Below, piece after piece: positions 22,800 through 37,019 of a stretch of DNA of 64,000 nt. The translations under genes were made by a program, and so were the position numbers. Under the pieces are notes generated by a model. That model was not told the origin of the DNA. It worked only from the letters and a program-made list of their open reading frames with translations, and did no database searches. Within the stretch, counting starts at the first letter, position 1. Every line of letters starts with the position of its first letter. The stretch is from Psoroptes ovis (taxonomy: Eukaryota > Arthropoda > Arachnida > Sarcoptiformes > Psoroptidae): assembly GCA_002943765.1 (NCBI GenBank), contig PQWQ01000008.1, positions 2,108,001 through 2,172,000 on the forward strand, given 5' to 3'.

Positions 22800-24202
22800 G
22801 TAAGTGGCATTGTCGTTGTTTATTGTTTTGTTGTTTTTTTTTCATTTGAATTCGTTTAACACAAAATTGAAATCTATTTTCATTCTAAATTTAAATCCAA
22901 AATTCAATTTTTCATTTGTTTTTTGGAACAAATACATGAATATAATCCATTGAATTGAATTCATTGAATTGATTGTTGTTGTGTAATTGACATTGATCCA
23001 AATATAATGAAATTTTTTTTTTTTTTTTTTTTGGTATTTAAATTTCAATTGTCAAAATTGAATACAAAAGAAAAGTTTCTTCTTAAATCTTTGTGTTCAT
23101 TCATTTCATTCCATCCATATGTATGTTATATGACATATTTATTTTCGGGTTTCGAACCATATATGGTGAATGTAATTTTGGATGCAAAATTTGCCCAAAA
23201 GAAGCCTTAAACCATGAAATTAATTCTTTTAGATAATTTGGTATTATTTGTAATTTGTAAATTATTCAAAGTTCTTTTCTTTGATACCCACAATTGGTTT
23301 TTTTTTTAGCAATTTTCAATTGTTTTGCATCGTATTTATTCAATATTGATGCTATTTTTTGATCATTTATTGGGTTTTGGGCTTTGAGTTTTGTTTGAAA
23401 TTGAAATTGAGTATGAATGAATGAATCGTTTACCAAACGAATTTAATCCATTTGTTTTTCCCTATTTCATTGTATGTGCAATGGATACGACGCATTGCAC
23501 CATTTAATTTCCATGTGTCCCAATGCATTTTCAATGGAAAAATTTGGCCCTGAAAAAAACCTGAAAATAAACAAATGTTCCAAATGATCATTAATCGAAG
23601 CTTATCAATCACAAACAAACACATAATAATAAATGAATGTAAATGCACCCAAAAAATTAAGTTGTTTACTTTGAAATTTGACAAATTGTTTCGCTTGTTA
23701 TTTGGTGGTATATGAGTTGTTATGTATGTATGACCTTCTGTTCATCATCATCGACGACCATTACATATTTTTCGCATGGTAATAAATACACTCGAATCTT
23801 TGTATTAAATCATGTGTTTGTGTGATCATTATTACCCTATTCGATCAATTATAAACCAATGAAACAAGTGCCTATTGCCTTTGATTGCTGAAATAACTCA
23901 TTTCACAAAGGTTATACCCTAAATAACCAAAATAATAATCAGAAAAATAATGAAATAATCAGAGAAAATACATAACTGAATAAATGAATGATCCCAGTGG
24001 ATCAATTGTTCCTAGGAAAAATTTGTAAAATAGTTGTATTCGGGGTACCCAGAAATGATTTAAACAATTTTTGAATTAATATTTTTTCCATTATTATTCG
24101 ATATTATATATTCACTATCGATTCTAATTTGAAATTCACCATTTCGATTCAATAATTTGAAATTCATATTTTTATTTCACATTTGATTTGAGAATAAATA
24201 TA

Positions 24203-24282
24203 TTAGGCTGTTCGAAAAGTTCATTCCGCTTAATCAAATAGAGTTGTTCATGAAAATCGACCAGAACTTTCCGGACAACCAT
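24203..24282 (-). mobile_element. TTAGGTTGTCC MITE, copy 8 (type B, reverse)
   Basis: TTAGGCTGTTCG left end after TA; right end CCGGACAACC has lost its last bases. Confidence 0.85.
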
Positions 24283-24343
24283 TTATCAAACATTTGGTTT
24301 GATTTCGAATTCTGTGAAATTTTTTCGAAATTTGTGTATAATC

Positions 24344-24380
<37 letters not shown>
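24344..24380. repeat. (TAA)n microsatellite
   Basis: About twelve perfect TAA units directly after copy 8 of the MITE. Confidence 0.9.
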
Positions 24381-25063
24381 CGTTCATAGATGAATTCTGC
24401 CTGAATTCGTGAAATTTGACAAATACGTGCATTTGGATTTATTTTTGTAATTATATCCAAATATTTTTTCTATCCAAATTGAGAATATCTCAATATATCT
24501 AGATTCAAATTGGATTATTATTATTTGTATTCAAGTTGGCATTTGGTGTATACTTGATAAACTGTTATTTGGTACTATTCGATATATTCCTCTGAATAGG
24601 ATAATATATCCAAATATTAGTTTGTTTTGGGTCATTAAAAATTGTATTCAAAACTCTTTGTATTCTGTAAATCCAATTTGAAAGTTTTTTGAAAATAATA
24701 AAAATGAAATAAGCATCGTGAACGTGTCACGCAAGCTGCTGATTGCTCACATTCGAAAAAATCCTTAGTCAGTCAGCCATCCATCCAGCCAAGCAAATTG
24801 AAATGTTTTGTTTTTGACATTTTTTCGTTTTCTTTTGTTCCCAAAATTGATCCAAGCAATAAAAAGAAATTTTAGGTGAATTTCGTTTCATTCGGTTGTT
24901 GCTGTGTCTACCAGTTCAAATATTTACTTATCAGATTTTGATGATCAGATGATGATGATCTTATCTCAAGAGAGTGTTTATTTGAATGAATGAATTGGTG
25001 TTTGTGTTGTGCATGTTGATGGCAAATTTTTTCTTTTTTGACAATTTGCACACAGAGCAAAAA

Positions 25064-25143
25064 TTAGGCTGTTCGGAAAGTTTTGGCCGATTTTCATGAA
25101 TAAATCTACTGATTTAGCCGAATGAACTTTTAGGACGACCTAA
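25064..25143 (+). mobile_element. TTAGGTTGTCC MITE, copy 9 (type B, forward)
   Basis: 80 bp, TTAGGCTGTTCGG to AGGACGACCTAA, followed by TA. Confidence 0.88.
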
Positions 25144-25323
25144 TAGAAATATTGTCCATTTCAACACCATTTTTTCAGTCGCTGGTTCTCGGAACACTGA
25201 ACATTAATTCATCAATGAATAAATGTGAGTGAAAATGGTTTCAATTTCATTTTTTGGGGCTCAAACAAACCCAACCAATTCATCACTCAAAGGTGGTGGT
25301 GTAAATGTATATTGAGTGATGCA

Positions 25324-25404
25324 TTAGGTTGTCCGAAAAATTCATTCCGTTTAATCAAATAGAATTGTTCATGAAAATTGGCCAAAACTTTTCGGACAAA
25401 CTAA
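25324..25404 (-). mobile_element. TTAGGTTGTCC MITE, copy 10 (type B, reverse)
   Basis: 81 bp, 180 bp from copy 9 in the opposite orientation; right end CGGACAAACTAA. Confidence 0.87.
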
Positions 25405-26027
25405 ATATATTGATGTAGTGATCAATATTCACCAAACAAAAATACACTGATCATAATCATTCATCATAATAATAATAATAATAAATCTCAACGGGACCCG
25501 TGATCATAACAGCAGGCGCAGTTATGAACATTTTCATTTCATTTTTGCGAGTGTGTGTATTCCACGAAACAAAACCAAATTAGTTGAACAAATTTTTCCA
25601 TTCATTTTCATTTATTTATTTTATGAATGGATCATTGACTATTTCGGGGACCATTCAATGAATGAATGAATTAACAATACTTTGGTAAATGAATTGCTTA
25701 TATTCACCCAATAATACTCTAATACAATTCAATCCACTGAAAAACATTATGTAATGAGCCATTGAACACTCATAATAACAATAATTGAATCTTTTGTTGT
25801 GGCCAATCTTTTCACACCTCGCGTACACATAGACCATATGAACCATGCGAGTTTAGTTTATTTTAAAATCTCAAAAACATGCACACACACAGATCATTGT
25901 CAATTATATAATTGTTAATGATATCTTTGTGTGTGTGTATGTGTCTATTCATAAACACACAAATAATATCAGTTCATTCATAAGCAAAATATGCATAAAC
26001 ACACACATATTAATTGAAACACACATA

Positions 26028-26106
26028 TTAGGTTGTCCAAAAAGTTCTTGCCAATTTTCATGAACAACTTCGATTAAATAAGCCGAATGAACTTTTTGGA
26101 CAACAT
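26028..26106 (+). mobile_element. TTAGGTTGTCC MITE, copy 11 (type B, forward)
   Basis: TA then TTAGGTTGTCCAAAAAG; right arm CTTTTTGGACAACA carries the matching A/T change, and the last bases are lost. Confidence 0.87.
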
Positions 26107-27162
26107 TCATACATCAGTTAATGTCTTGTTACGCATGTTGTTGTGTCATTTGAAACTTTTGAGTGAATGAATGAATATTTCCATTGAAAAATGAATGAAA
26201 TCATATCATTTTCGAATGTTTTTGTTTTGTCATTTCTGCCATTTGATTGTATCACTGGTGTTGGTTGGTTGGTCGGTTTGATGCAAGTATTGGTATAATG
26301 TGATATACTTGAAAATTTTTTCCCGAACAATAACCATGAATAACCAAACAAATGAATTGTCAATGACATAATTGAGATGCAATTTGGCCCCGAATGAACA
26401 TGTTTCATCGGGTTTCCATTGTATTTTTGGAGACAAATTTCAATGTTTCCAATATGTATGCATTGATTCATTGTATTTAAATGATATAATTTACAACCAA
26501 TATTAATGATAACATTTGTTTAACACATGATACTTTTGCGATTATTGTTCACAGGGTTATGTGTCAAAGGTTTTTTCAATTTGTCCTTTGTTCAATTATT
26601 CAATGGCCACGATATTGGCCGTGACAGCTGAACACCAAGGGTTTTCGAAAGGTTTTTCGTGTGTCGCTTGTTTTCAGGGTATTTTTCGGTGCTTTTGCCC
26701 ATTGTTTCTGTTCGATTCGATTTGATTCATCACCACCAATGTCAATGGCCAATTTGACCAAACCAAACACACTAATCACTTTGATTATTTGTTTGTTTGT
26801 TGGTGTTTGTGTATAATCAATTGACTTTTCATTTGATTTCATTGATTTAATTTAATCTTTCGACAACAATCAAACAAAACCAATTTGATTGTATGGTTGA
26901 TTTTGTACTTTTATTTGAAAAAATTCAAGGGTTCGGCCTTATGAATTTCAATGAATTTTTTTTTTTTTTCGTTGAAGTCAAAGTTAAAGGCATTAATTTT
27001 TCGTTTTTTTTTCAATTGAAAACATCTTGAGCATTTCATCTTTAGTATATTTGAGCATCTTGAATTGATGAGGATCGATTCGAATTTTTTTTCGATTAAA
27101 TTTTCATTGATTTTCATTGATTTATGTCTTAAAAACTGCCGCATCAATCATTTATTGAAATA

Positions 27163-27244
27163 TTCGGGCTGTCCGGAAAGTTTTGGCCGATTTTCATGTG
27201 CAAGTCTATCGTGATTAAGCGGGATGAACTTTTCGGACACCGAA
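27163..27244 (+). mobile_element. TTAGGTTGTCC MITE, copy 12 (type B, forward)
   Basis: TA then TTCGGGCTGTCCGG; right end CGGACACCGAAA is degraded. Confidence 0.8.
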
Positions 27245-27561
27245 AATAATTTAACCTTTTTTTTCTTAAAAAATTTTAATCGAAATCTGAAAAGTTTTAA
27301 AAGGTCAAATTTAATTATATAAGATGCTTAAGATGCTTCTTAAGAAAAAATCTTCTCCTAATCGAGAGAGTAGGCGATTGGTGGGTGTGAAATTAATTAG
27401 GTTTTTTTATGTAATTTATACACGCAAAGTTTTTCAATTTCTTAAAGTAAATCGATGCGTAACAAGGTCTTAACATGACAAGATTTAAGGCCACCAGCAT
27501 CGATTGGTTTAATTAATTTCGTTTCGATTCGTTTTGTTTGAATTTTAAAATCCAAATAATA

Positions 27562-27643
27562 TTAGGCTTGTCCGAAAAGTTCATTCCGCATAATCGAATA
27601 GAGTTGCTCATGAAAATCGGCCAAAACTTTACAGACAACCCAA
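27562..27643 (-). mobile_element. TTAGGTTGTCC MITE, copy 13 (type B, reverse)
   Basis: 82 bp with TA on both sides; one-base insertion in the left end (TTAGGCTTGTCCG). Confidence 0.88.
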
Positions 27644-27769
27644 TATTTTTTGTTTGAATGATTGAATCAATCGATGATGATTTTGTTTGATTTTGATTCA
27701 TTCATTCGATTCATTTCATTCATTGAATCAATCAATTGATCGATCAATCATTGACTAAATATGCATTCA

Positions 27770-27849
27770 TTTGGTTGTCCGAAAAATTCATTCGGCTTGA
27801 TCGAATAGATTTGCTGCTAAAAATTGGCCAGAACTATCTGGACAACCAA
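27770..27849 (-). mobile_element. TTAGGTTGTCC MITE, copy 14 (type B, reverse, decayed)
   Basis: TTTGGTTGTCCG left end, CTGGACAACCAAA right end; more diverged inside (GCTGCTAAAAATTGGCC). Confidence 0.8.
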
Positions 27850-28132
27850 AAATATATTCATTTTTCTCTGATTGATTTTAATCGAAAAATTCATATTTTT
27901 TTAATGTGTTTACCTAATCGAATTTTGAATTCAATCGATTTTCGTGAATCGATCAATCAAAAATCAATTTCGATGATGATTGAATCATAGAAATGTATAC
28001 AAATGTATTTAAATATTTCAATTGAAAATTCAATGAAAATCGAGCGAAGAAGATCAAAGGAGAAGATATTTCGAATAAATTTTGTATAAATGAATGAATT
28101 TTAAATGATTTCAAATAACTTCGATTAGATTC

Positions 28133-28318
28133 GAGGTATTAACCTTTATTAAAATTAAATAAATTGAAAAATTCAGCCGAACAAACAAAAAAACAATGAA
28201 ATTAAAGGTTAACATTCAAAAAAAACATAATTAAATTTTACTCGAATTTTGCCTTCAGGTAAAATTTATTTAGATTAAAATTTTTTCGTTTATTCAAAAA
28301 TTTAAAGGTTAATACCTC
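28133..28318. repeat. 186 bp inverted-repeat structure, possible second MITE type
   Basis: GAGGTATTAACCTTTA (28133-28148) is repeated exactly in inverse orientation at 28303-28318, and the next 30 bp also pair partly. The interior is AT-rich without an ORF. Only one copy is seen here. It could be a non-autonomous DNA element or a stand-alone palindrome. Confidence 0.6.
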
Positions 28319-29617
28319 AATAGTTCATCAAAAATAGAATGAATTATCGTCGATCCAATTGTCAAATTATCATCACTACAAGTCAATGGATTCGTTGTTA
28401 AGATGATTACAAAAATAGCTTTGAAAATATTTATGTAATTTCAAATTTTAAAGATGGCAGCACTGGTCGATTTTTCCTTTTAATAATAGCTTTGTATATT
28501 AATTAGTTGCCTTCGGGCAAATAATCATTTGTGTAGAATTATTGTTGTTGTGACAAAATAATGACAAATTCTCTGTGTGTATGTCAATGTACGCAGCAGA
28601 ATTCATTGTATTGAATTTCAATTTTGGACGATTCTATTGGCACCGTTCGTTTCACCAGAATTGAAGGTTAAAGGACCGTACTGTATTGATCAGAACTATT
28701 AGTTGGGACAGGGTTGAAACATTGTTTCACCTTTCATTAACCTTTGATTGAAGATTCATTTTTTCAATTTATTTTTCAGCTTGAAAAATGAAAATTTCAA
28801 TGTAATCTAAGGGTTAAAACGTTGATGAACCCTTATAGATGAACCTTCATCTTTCAGAAGGTTAATTGATTGATTTATCCATAAAAAATCACTGATCTTA
28901 TTGATCAAAATCTCTTTTGATATCTATTTGAGATAATCAATCGATCGATAATCGATTTGATAGATCGAAAGACTATGGTTAAGCTTAATCCAATGTTCGA
29001 AAATTGAAAATTTGTAAATAAAAAATCTATGAATTATCATTATTTTTATACTTAGCAAGTATTACATCTTTGGGGGTTAATCTAAGTGTTCATGTACATA
29101 CAAAATGAAGTAACCATTCTCTCTTCGCATTTAAAACCATATCATTAACCTTTGAACCTTTGAATTATTATTATTTTCACCAAAAACAACAGCCAAAAAT
29201 CGAAAAAAAAATCATCAAAATAACAAGACATTATCATTAACATTACATTACTATTTAGCATCATCATTATTGCCATTATTAGCCATTATTGTTAGTATCC
29301 AAAGCTACTTGATATCGATACCATGTATCGATGTATCATTGACTTGTTTATGTGTATTCCATATGTATTCTAATGGATAGTTTTGTTGCTCATTTTATTC
29401 TTCTTCACTTTTTTTTAAAGGTAAATTTTTTAGTTATATGGTTTATAACTATCTATTTATTAGTTGTTGTTGCTGATCATCATCATTATTACCTGACTAT
29501 TATTATTATTATTATTATTGATCATTGACCAAAAAAATATTTGAAAATTATTATTATTTTTTTCATTTAATGATATGCATCGAGGTTAGTTATTATTATT
29601 CGATATTGGTTATATAC

Positions 29618-29637
29618 CTGTGTGTGTGTGTGTGTAT
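29618..29637. repeat. (TG)n microsatellite
   Basis: Short pure TG tract. Confidence 0.8.
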
Positions 29638-31721
29638 TGATATTTGAAGATATTCGAATCGATTTGTATGTACATTTTATTATCATTATTAAACCGTTTT
29701 ATTATTTGTATAATTATCATCATCAAACAGCAGCAGCAGCAACAACAACAGCATACCAACACACACAAACACATTATGTATAAGGTATAAACCTTATGTA
29801 ATAATAATGCAATAATAATCGAATACCTTTTGCTGTGAAAACCTTTAACGAACCCTTAAAAAAACCTTGTTTTATGGCTGCATTTTAATACAACAGCAGC
29901 AGCAGTCAAGCAGCCAAAGCATAAATGTATTCAGCAAGCTTTTAATTTTCGCTCAGTAGCTCAGGCTTAAACTACGCTAGCCACTGGATTTACAAATTAT
30001 GATTTAGATTAAGATTATCATTATATTTTCACCCGAAACATAGCTTCCAATTCGATCATAGCTTCCCATGTTGTATTTAGTGGAAATGAATTCAAGTTTT
30101 ACGTTGTTTTATGTTCTTTTTTCTCATCGAAACATCATTGATCAGCATCAATCGATCGATCAATCTATTGATCGATTCATTAATATTAATAATATTCAAT
30201 CGATCGTTCGATGTATGCACTATTTGTATGTGCATACATTATTTATTATTTATGTGTTTCTGTGTGTCTGTGTATGCCTGTGTATCGATTGAAAATTGAT
30301 CAAATTTCTTCAAAAAATGAACAACAAAATATTTTCATTATTTCAAATCTTAAATGATTTCCACGTTATAATTATCAATGTTTTTGATTATTATTATTAT
30401 TATTGGATATCGTAAGATTATCTTTAAGATTTATTCACATCTTAGTATTGAAACTATTGAATAAATTTTTTTCGTTCAGAATTATTTGATTGACATGGGC
30501 GCCGTTGATGCAGATATAAAATTGGCTGAGCATTCATTCATTCATATAATGAAATACCAAATGATATTTTTATTATTAATTCATTCATTCATTTGTTTTA
30601 AGACATTTGTTGAAGAAGTACCAGTAAAAATGATAATAATCATTAACGATTTAATGATTATTTTGAAAAAATATATCATTATCCATATGTTGTGATTATG
30701 AATCATTAATTCGGTTTGAAAATAAATTTATTCAGAAATCATCGTCGATTGATGAACAAGGAGAAACATTTTTGAATTTTTCAAAAATCAGTGATCAAAA
30801 TCTCAATTTGAAATCAAATGAAACATCTTTCGATGGGTACACATCGATAGTCTTTGATTCGATGGTCGTTGATTCAAAGTGTCAAAAAACGGAAATTGAC
30901 CAGAATACGGTCAAACACATAGGGCCATAGCCATCAATTTGGCACAAGGACACAAGTTTTGGTAATAATCATTTAAGCTACGCTAATCACAGCTACGCAA
31001 GCTATTTAAATCATTTTATGTATCATTCAGAAAAATGTTTTGACAAGTTTTGTTTATCTTATTATATTTTTTATCCATTTACCATTTATTCTTATTGATG
31101 CCACCATATTCTTATCTTGTTTTTTAGGGCTAAAATATCACCGAGCAGCCTGAATATGTGTAAAATGATATTCATTTGGATAAATGAATAAAAAAATAAA
31201 TATTTTTTGAATGATTTTTCGTTGGTTACCCGCAACAAAAAAAAAGTATCCGGTTTCCGGAAATTTTTTTTCTTCCATAAATATTTCTTTAATGATTGAA
31301 AATATTAAATCAATATTTGAATCAATGAAGGAATGAATGAATGAATGAATATATCCATAGACGCGTGTAATGTTTCCATTGATCATTGATCATTTTTTCT
31401 TTTATTTATTTTTTCAATGTTTGTGTGTTTTGAATCTACCTTTATATTTATGTATTTTAATATCTTTTTATAGTCATAAAAAGCATCAAAAACAAGATCT
31501 AAACAAATAAACACCAACAAAACAGCCATAAAACGGAATCAGAAATAGACACCCGAACCAACAACACCAGTGAGTGTAGATAAGAATAGTCATCAATAGT
31601 GAATTGAAAAATGAAAATAAACATATCGACCAGAAGCCATTAGAAAACCAAGCGTGTAAAAACACCGTACAAAATCTATTGAAAAAAACAAGTTTAAATT
31701 CATGTTATTTCAATGAAAATA

Positions 31722-31802
31722 TTAGGTTGTCCGAAAAGTTTTAGCCGATTTTCATGAACAACTCTATTGATTGAGCGGAATTAACTTTTCGGACAACCTT
31801 AG
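31722..31802 (+). mobile_element. TTAGGTTGTCC MITE, copy 15 (type B, forward)
   Basis: TA then TTAGGTTGTCCGAAAAG; right arm CTTTTCGGACAACCTTA. One of the least diverged copies. Confidence 0.9.
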
Positions 31803-32001
31803 AAATAAAAAATCCACAATTTTCACATTTAATTTCATTTTTTACCGAAAAATTTTCACCAAAAAACATTTTCACATTCGATTTCCATTGATGATGATCT
31901 TATAGTGATAATTAAATTACATGTATGTATTCATTGAATGTTCACAGTGAAAAATGAAAATGATTTTTTTAGCCCAAAAAAATGGAGATAAAATCATCAT
32001 C

Positions 32002-32016
32002 TGTGTGTGTGTGTAG
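32002..32016. repeat. (TG)n microsatellite
   Basis: Short TG tract followed by a CACGCGCGCACA stretch. Confidence 0.75.
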
Positions 32017-35000
32017 ATCACGAGAGTCACGCGCGCACATCATTTCATTGTCCATTGAATGTTTATTTACGTTTATTGATGTGTGCTTAAATACACAGTT
32101 TACCCCTGGCCATGCATCCATAGCCTTCATGGTGCCTTTAAAAAAACATGGAAAAAACTTGGTTTTTTCATATTTTCTGGATGAAATTTTAGCCCTAAAT
32201 TTTGTTGGCCCCCTAAAATTTTCATCAATCGAATATTAATGATAACTGTAATTGAAAATCATTCGAGAATATTATTTTTTATTTATGTGTAATTCACCGT
32301 TTGACTATCAATGAATTGTACGTTTCGACATGATTTTTTTCAATGTTTTCATTTCGGTCCATCATTGCATGCATGAATGATTGAAATCAATGAGATGATG
32401 ATGTATTTTGCAGTAGTTTTTCAATCGAAAAATATACACTTGAAAATCCAATTCTCTGAATCCGAACAACAAAATGAATTAAAACATTCTTTTTGCTCTG
32501 AATTTTGGTCTAATTTGGCTCTTAATAAATGAATCATCATTCATTGATGAATTCATTTGGAATTTTAGAATTTTTTTTTGAATTCATATTTCATTTCACA
32601 TCGATGATTTATTTATTTCATTTAAAATGTTTCAATTAATGACTTGAAATAATTTTGAATTCAAATAATTTTTAATCTTTCAAAGAATTTTTGGATTTTC
32701 GGGTCCAAAATTTTGGATCCAAATTTTTTGGGCCCATAGAAAATTTGAATTCTCGAAAAATGGATTTCTATGGATCAAAATATTTCAATCATCGAAATAT
32801 TTCACGGTAACTTCATGGTGATTTCGCGGTACCGATTTACCTAGGGTTTTCATCATCATCCACGGCCGATTCTCGAACAGGACTGATACAGTTTTGTTTC
32901 TGATTTGTTTTTGGCTTCGGTTTCTTTTCGATTTGAAACACTTGTATTTTTATTTATTATTTATTCAATCAAAAACGTTTTTTCTCTCCGTAAACACTAA
33001 CTACTTAACTAATTACAAGCAGCAAATCAGTGAAACACATATAAACAGATGAATGTGAATCGATGAATAAAATACACGCGAGAAAAACAAGCTACGCTTG
33101 CTGCTTGCTATTTAGTCATTTCGTACACTTGTCCATGCATTTTTTGCGCTTCTCTCCTTGTTATCGTTTGCTACTTTTTATTCATTTTCCATTGATTTCT
33201 TGTGTAAATCGTGTTCTCTGTGAATGGTGCACAAAGATGAAATCAAATCAAAGAAAATTTGTGAAATTTTCAAAAAATCAAATTCAAATATCATAAATGA
33301 TAACAGGAGAAATTTGTTTCTTTAGTTTTGTTTTGACAAATATCTCATTTTGGCTGATATTTGTAAAACTTAATGTGTATTGAAATGTATGTTGTTCACA
33401 GTCAATCAATTCATATTCAAACAAACAACATTAATCGATACATGTATCAATTGAAATTGAAAATCATTTTTTCTGTGTATTTTGTATGATAGTTTTCTTT
33501 CGTTTATTTAAGTCCTTTATTTCAGTTGATTTTTCATCTTGTTAACGTGTTTGTTGCTGTGTTTTCAATGTTTGGACAGACATTGAATGAACAAAGTGTT
33601 TGTGTTTTGATGATTATTTTGATTATTACCAAGTGTAATTATCAGTGGTGAAAATTGCATGTAATTCAATACACACAGAAACAAATAACGAATTAATGAA
33701 ACATCAATCAGCTTATCCACATTTATTCGTTCATTTCGTACAAATAAATGATGTTTGTCAGTGTGTTTTAGTGTGTAATGAGTGAATGGATGTATGTAAA
33801 TGCTGAATGTCTTCAGTGTTTGTTCATTTGTCTTAAGTATTTGTTTGTCTGTGTGTATTTCTTCTGTGTATATTTGAAATTTTCCAAGTGTGAGAACGGA
33901 TGAATAAATTGATTTTATTTGAATCGAAATTCGTTTATTTCAATGAAACAAAAACGATTCAATGGATTAAATAATAATCATAAAATTTCAATGAAAATTT
34001 TTCAATTTTCACTTTATTCATTGAATCAGCCGTGCATTTGTTTTGGTTTTGGTTGAATTTCAATGTTTTTCAGTGTATTTTTATGGCAATTTAACGATTT
34101 TCAATTCGTTTATCAATTCAAAAATCTGTGTGTGCATTTTATCATCGTAAAACATCTTCATCAATCATTGATCATAGTCATCAACCAATGAATGATACGA
34201 TTATCCAGTTGTTTTTGTATGTGATTCCACAACGAATGATTATGTCAATGTAGATTGATTTTCAACGCTTTGATTCATTGCACCTATTCGACCATAATCA
34301 AATGTGATTAATTGATAAATGAATGCATTTTGCATCGATCAAAGCAAGAATTAAAATTTTCTGAATGCAGGTAAATATTCCATTGAATTAATGAATATCA
34401 CAAAAATTATTTCACAGTCTTTTTTATTCGGTTTATACGATGTCTGACAAATGTATCTCAGTGTAATTTATTTAATATAAATATCGGTAACTTGTTTATT
34501 TTCTGTGTAATTTTAAAAAAATGAAATTATTTTTCTAAAAATTGCACACACATTCATTCCATAAATTGGAACATCAAGTTATCGGGGGTCAGTGATGGTG
34601 GTGGTCAGGTACAACTTCATTTAGTCTTAATGATTTTCGCTGCTAAACATCTTCAGGCTGTGACCGTTTGTAATTATAACATCATTGAATGTATGGGGCA
34701 CATTCAATCATTCATTCATTCATTGATCACACATAGAAAATTGTGCTTTTTGCTAAATTTAGTCGATCATAATCATAATCAATGTCACATACATTTTTTC
34801 GGTCATGTGGTCAATGGTTTATTAAGATTTGCACCGGTTTCTTTTCGGTGTTGTTTGCTGTGTTATTCGATTTAATTTGTGTGAATGTTTACCTGATGCA
34901 ATTAAACAAGTATTTTTTTTATACCTGTGTTTGTGTTGTGTCTGTGTGTCTGTTTAGTGTAGTATTTACACTGTGTCAATGTGTGATTTGGAAAATTTAT

Positions 35001-35047
35001 CGTTGAAAAAATTAATTTTATTTTTGTTTTTAATAAATAATAATATT

Positions 35048-35128
35048 ATAAGGTTGTCCAGAAAGTTCTGGCCGATTTTCATGAACAAGTCTATTCGATA
35101 AGCCGAATGAACTTTTCGAACAATCTTT
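35048..35128 (+). mobile_element. TTAGGTTGTCC MITE, copy 16 (type B, forward, decayed)
   Basis: ATAAGGTTGTCCAG left end, TTTTCGAACAATCTTT right end; interior GGCCGATTTTCATGAACAAG is typical. Confidence 0.83.
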
Positions 35129-35625
35129 TAATAATAGTGTTTGTAAAATTTAAAATTAATAAAACTTGTTACAATTTCTTCAAATATCTCGTTTTCTTTG
35201 GAAAATTTTCTTTCGTAGAAAATGAGATTTTCTTGAGAAATTTTTTCCAAGATTTCTGGCAAATTTTCCAATCAATTTATCAAAAAAAAATCGATTAATC
35301 GATCAGATTGAATATTGATTAATAATAAATTGATTTTTCACTTCGAAAAATACAAAAAATTTCAATTATTTTGGACCAAAAAATGACCAAGATAGTCCAA
35401 GACGAGAATGGTCAAAATTTCCATTAAAACATGGCTTAAATTGTTCAAGAAATCTTGGCACTTCCAAGTCTCTTTATGTGCATTTTAATTAATGCAAATT
35501 ATTTGTTGTTGTTGTTCGTAGCTGTTACCTGCTCGAAAATGTAAGATATTTCGATTATTTTGCTGCTTCATCGAATAAATAAATAATCGTTAATAATAAT
35601 CGATACCTGTTCATCTTCTGTTCGA

Positions 35626-35653
35626 TTGTTGTTGTTGCTGCTGCTGTTGCTGC
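35626..35653. repeat. GTT/CTG trinucleotide run
   Basis: Interrupted GTTGTTGTTGCTGCTGCTG-type run in the AP-2 intron. Confidence 0.8.
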
Positions 35654-36934
35654 AATACTTAGCATTTAAATGATTCAAAAAAATATGTAAGAAAACACAA
35701 GATAAATGGTCATACATATGGTGGTGTAATGGTGGTCGCCGTCTTTAATCGACCTTTAGTCGAAGACCTGTCAATTTTGGTTTATTTATTTCGGCGCACT
35801 TTTCATTAATTTCACCTATGATAAACAAAACGATTTTGTTTTTTGTATTTGTGTTTCTTAAATTAAAAATTTAAATTTTTCTTTAAAAAATTCTTAAGAT
35901 GTTCACTCTGTTTATTAATTGTTTGGCGGCACATTTTCAATGTTTAAAATTCAGTTTTTTTTTTTTAAATTTCGATGACCAAAATGACCAGAAAATCTCC
36001 GCGAATCTCAAGACATTAGCCGCGAACGCACATGGTAATTATAAAGTTATTCGAATCGACTCAAATTGCAGAAAAACTCGAAGAAATTGAATTTGAATTT
36101 CGAATGTTTTTTTTTTTTTTTTTTGTTTTACCCAGATTTGATAATGACCAAATGGTTCATATTACAGATTCATACAACATAAGAATTCGATGAAATTACA
36201 TGCATTTTTTTGCTTTGGCTGTGGACAAATATTTTAAAGAAAATTATCAAATTATTATTCGATAATCTTTGATTGTTTTTGATATTTTTCTTTAAGAAAA
36301 AAATGATAATTTCTTTAAATTTTCTTCAAAGAAATATGATTTTTGTGTTCAAAAATCTTTGAAAAAAAATGATAATTGTCCAATTATGCTTATTTTGAAA
36401 TTTAAAAAATTTTGATTATTTCTTGAAATAGTTCTAAAATCAGAAATATCTTAGATCTAAACGAAAATATCATTTTATTATCATCATCAATATGTAATTG
36501 TCGATGATGATGATAAGCAATAATCAAATACTAATCATAATTTCATTTTTTTCGTTGGTTTTTGCCATTTGAATGTATATACGTGTATTTTGGCCTAAGA
36601 AAAGCCAATTTATCTTTGTTTGAAATGTATTTATTTATTTCAAAATCAAATCAAAATGTTTAGCCAAACATGTATAATTGATGATTATGATTATTATTTT
36701 TCTGTTTTGTCTTGTTATGTTATGACCATATTACAATTTAATGAGTGATACATAAATATATATCAAATATCTAATTGATCGAAATATAAATCTCTTGTTG
36801 TAATAATAATAATGAAAATAATATCGAATATTATCGTTTAAGAAGAAGAAGAAGCTTGAAATTATTATTATTAATTCAGGTTAATATCATCAAATCAAAC
36901 AACAGGTAAATGGCCATTAAATTTTTGCTAAATA

Positions 36935-37019
36935 TTATGGATTGTCCGAAAAGTTTTCGACCGATTTTTGATGAGCAACTCTATTCGATTAAGCTTAATG
37001 AACTTTCCGGACAACCTAA
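36935..37019 (+). mobile_element. TTAGGTTGTCC MITE, copy 17 (type B, forward)
   Basis: 85 bp with TA on both sides; two extra bases in the left end (TTATGGATTGTCC), right end CCGGACAACCTAA intact. Confidence 0.87.

Noticed and set aside
26118..26471. 117-codon minus-strand open frame
   Set aside because: No family motif, no splice partner, average AT-rich composition; length is compatible with chance in 64 kb.
30486..30695. Plus-strand frame starting near MGAVDADIKLAEHS after a CAG acceptor-like site
   Set aside because: The first codons look protein-like but the rest is low-complexity, and there is no donor or matching family; too weak to call an exon.
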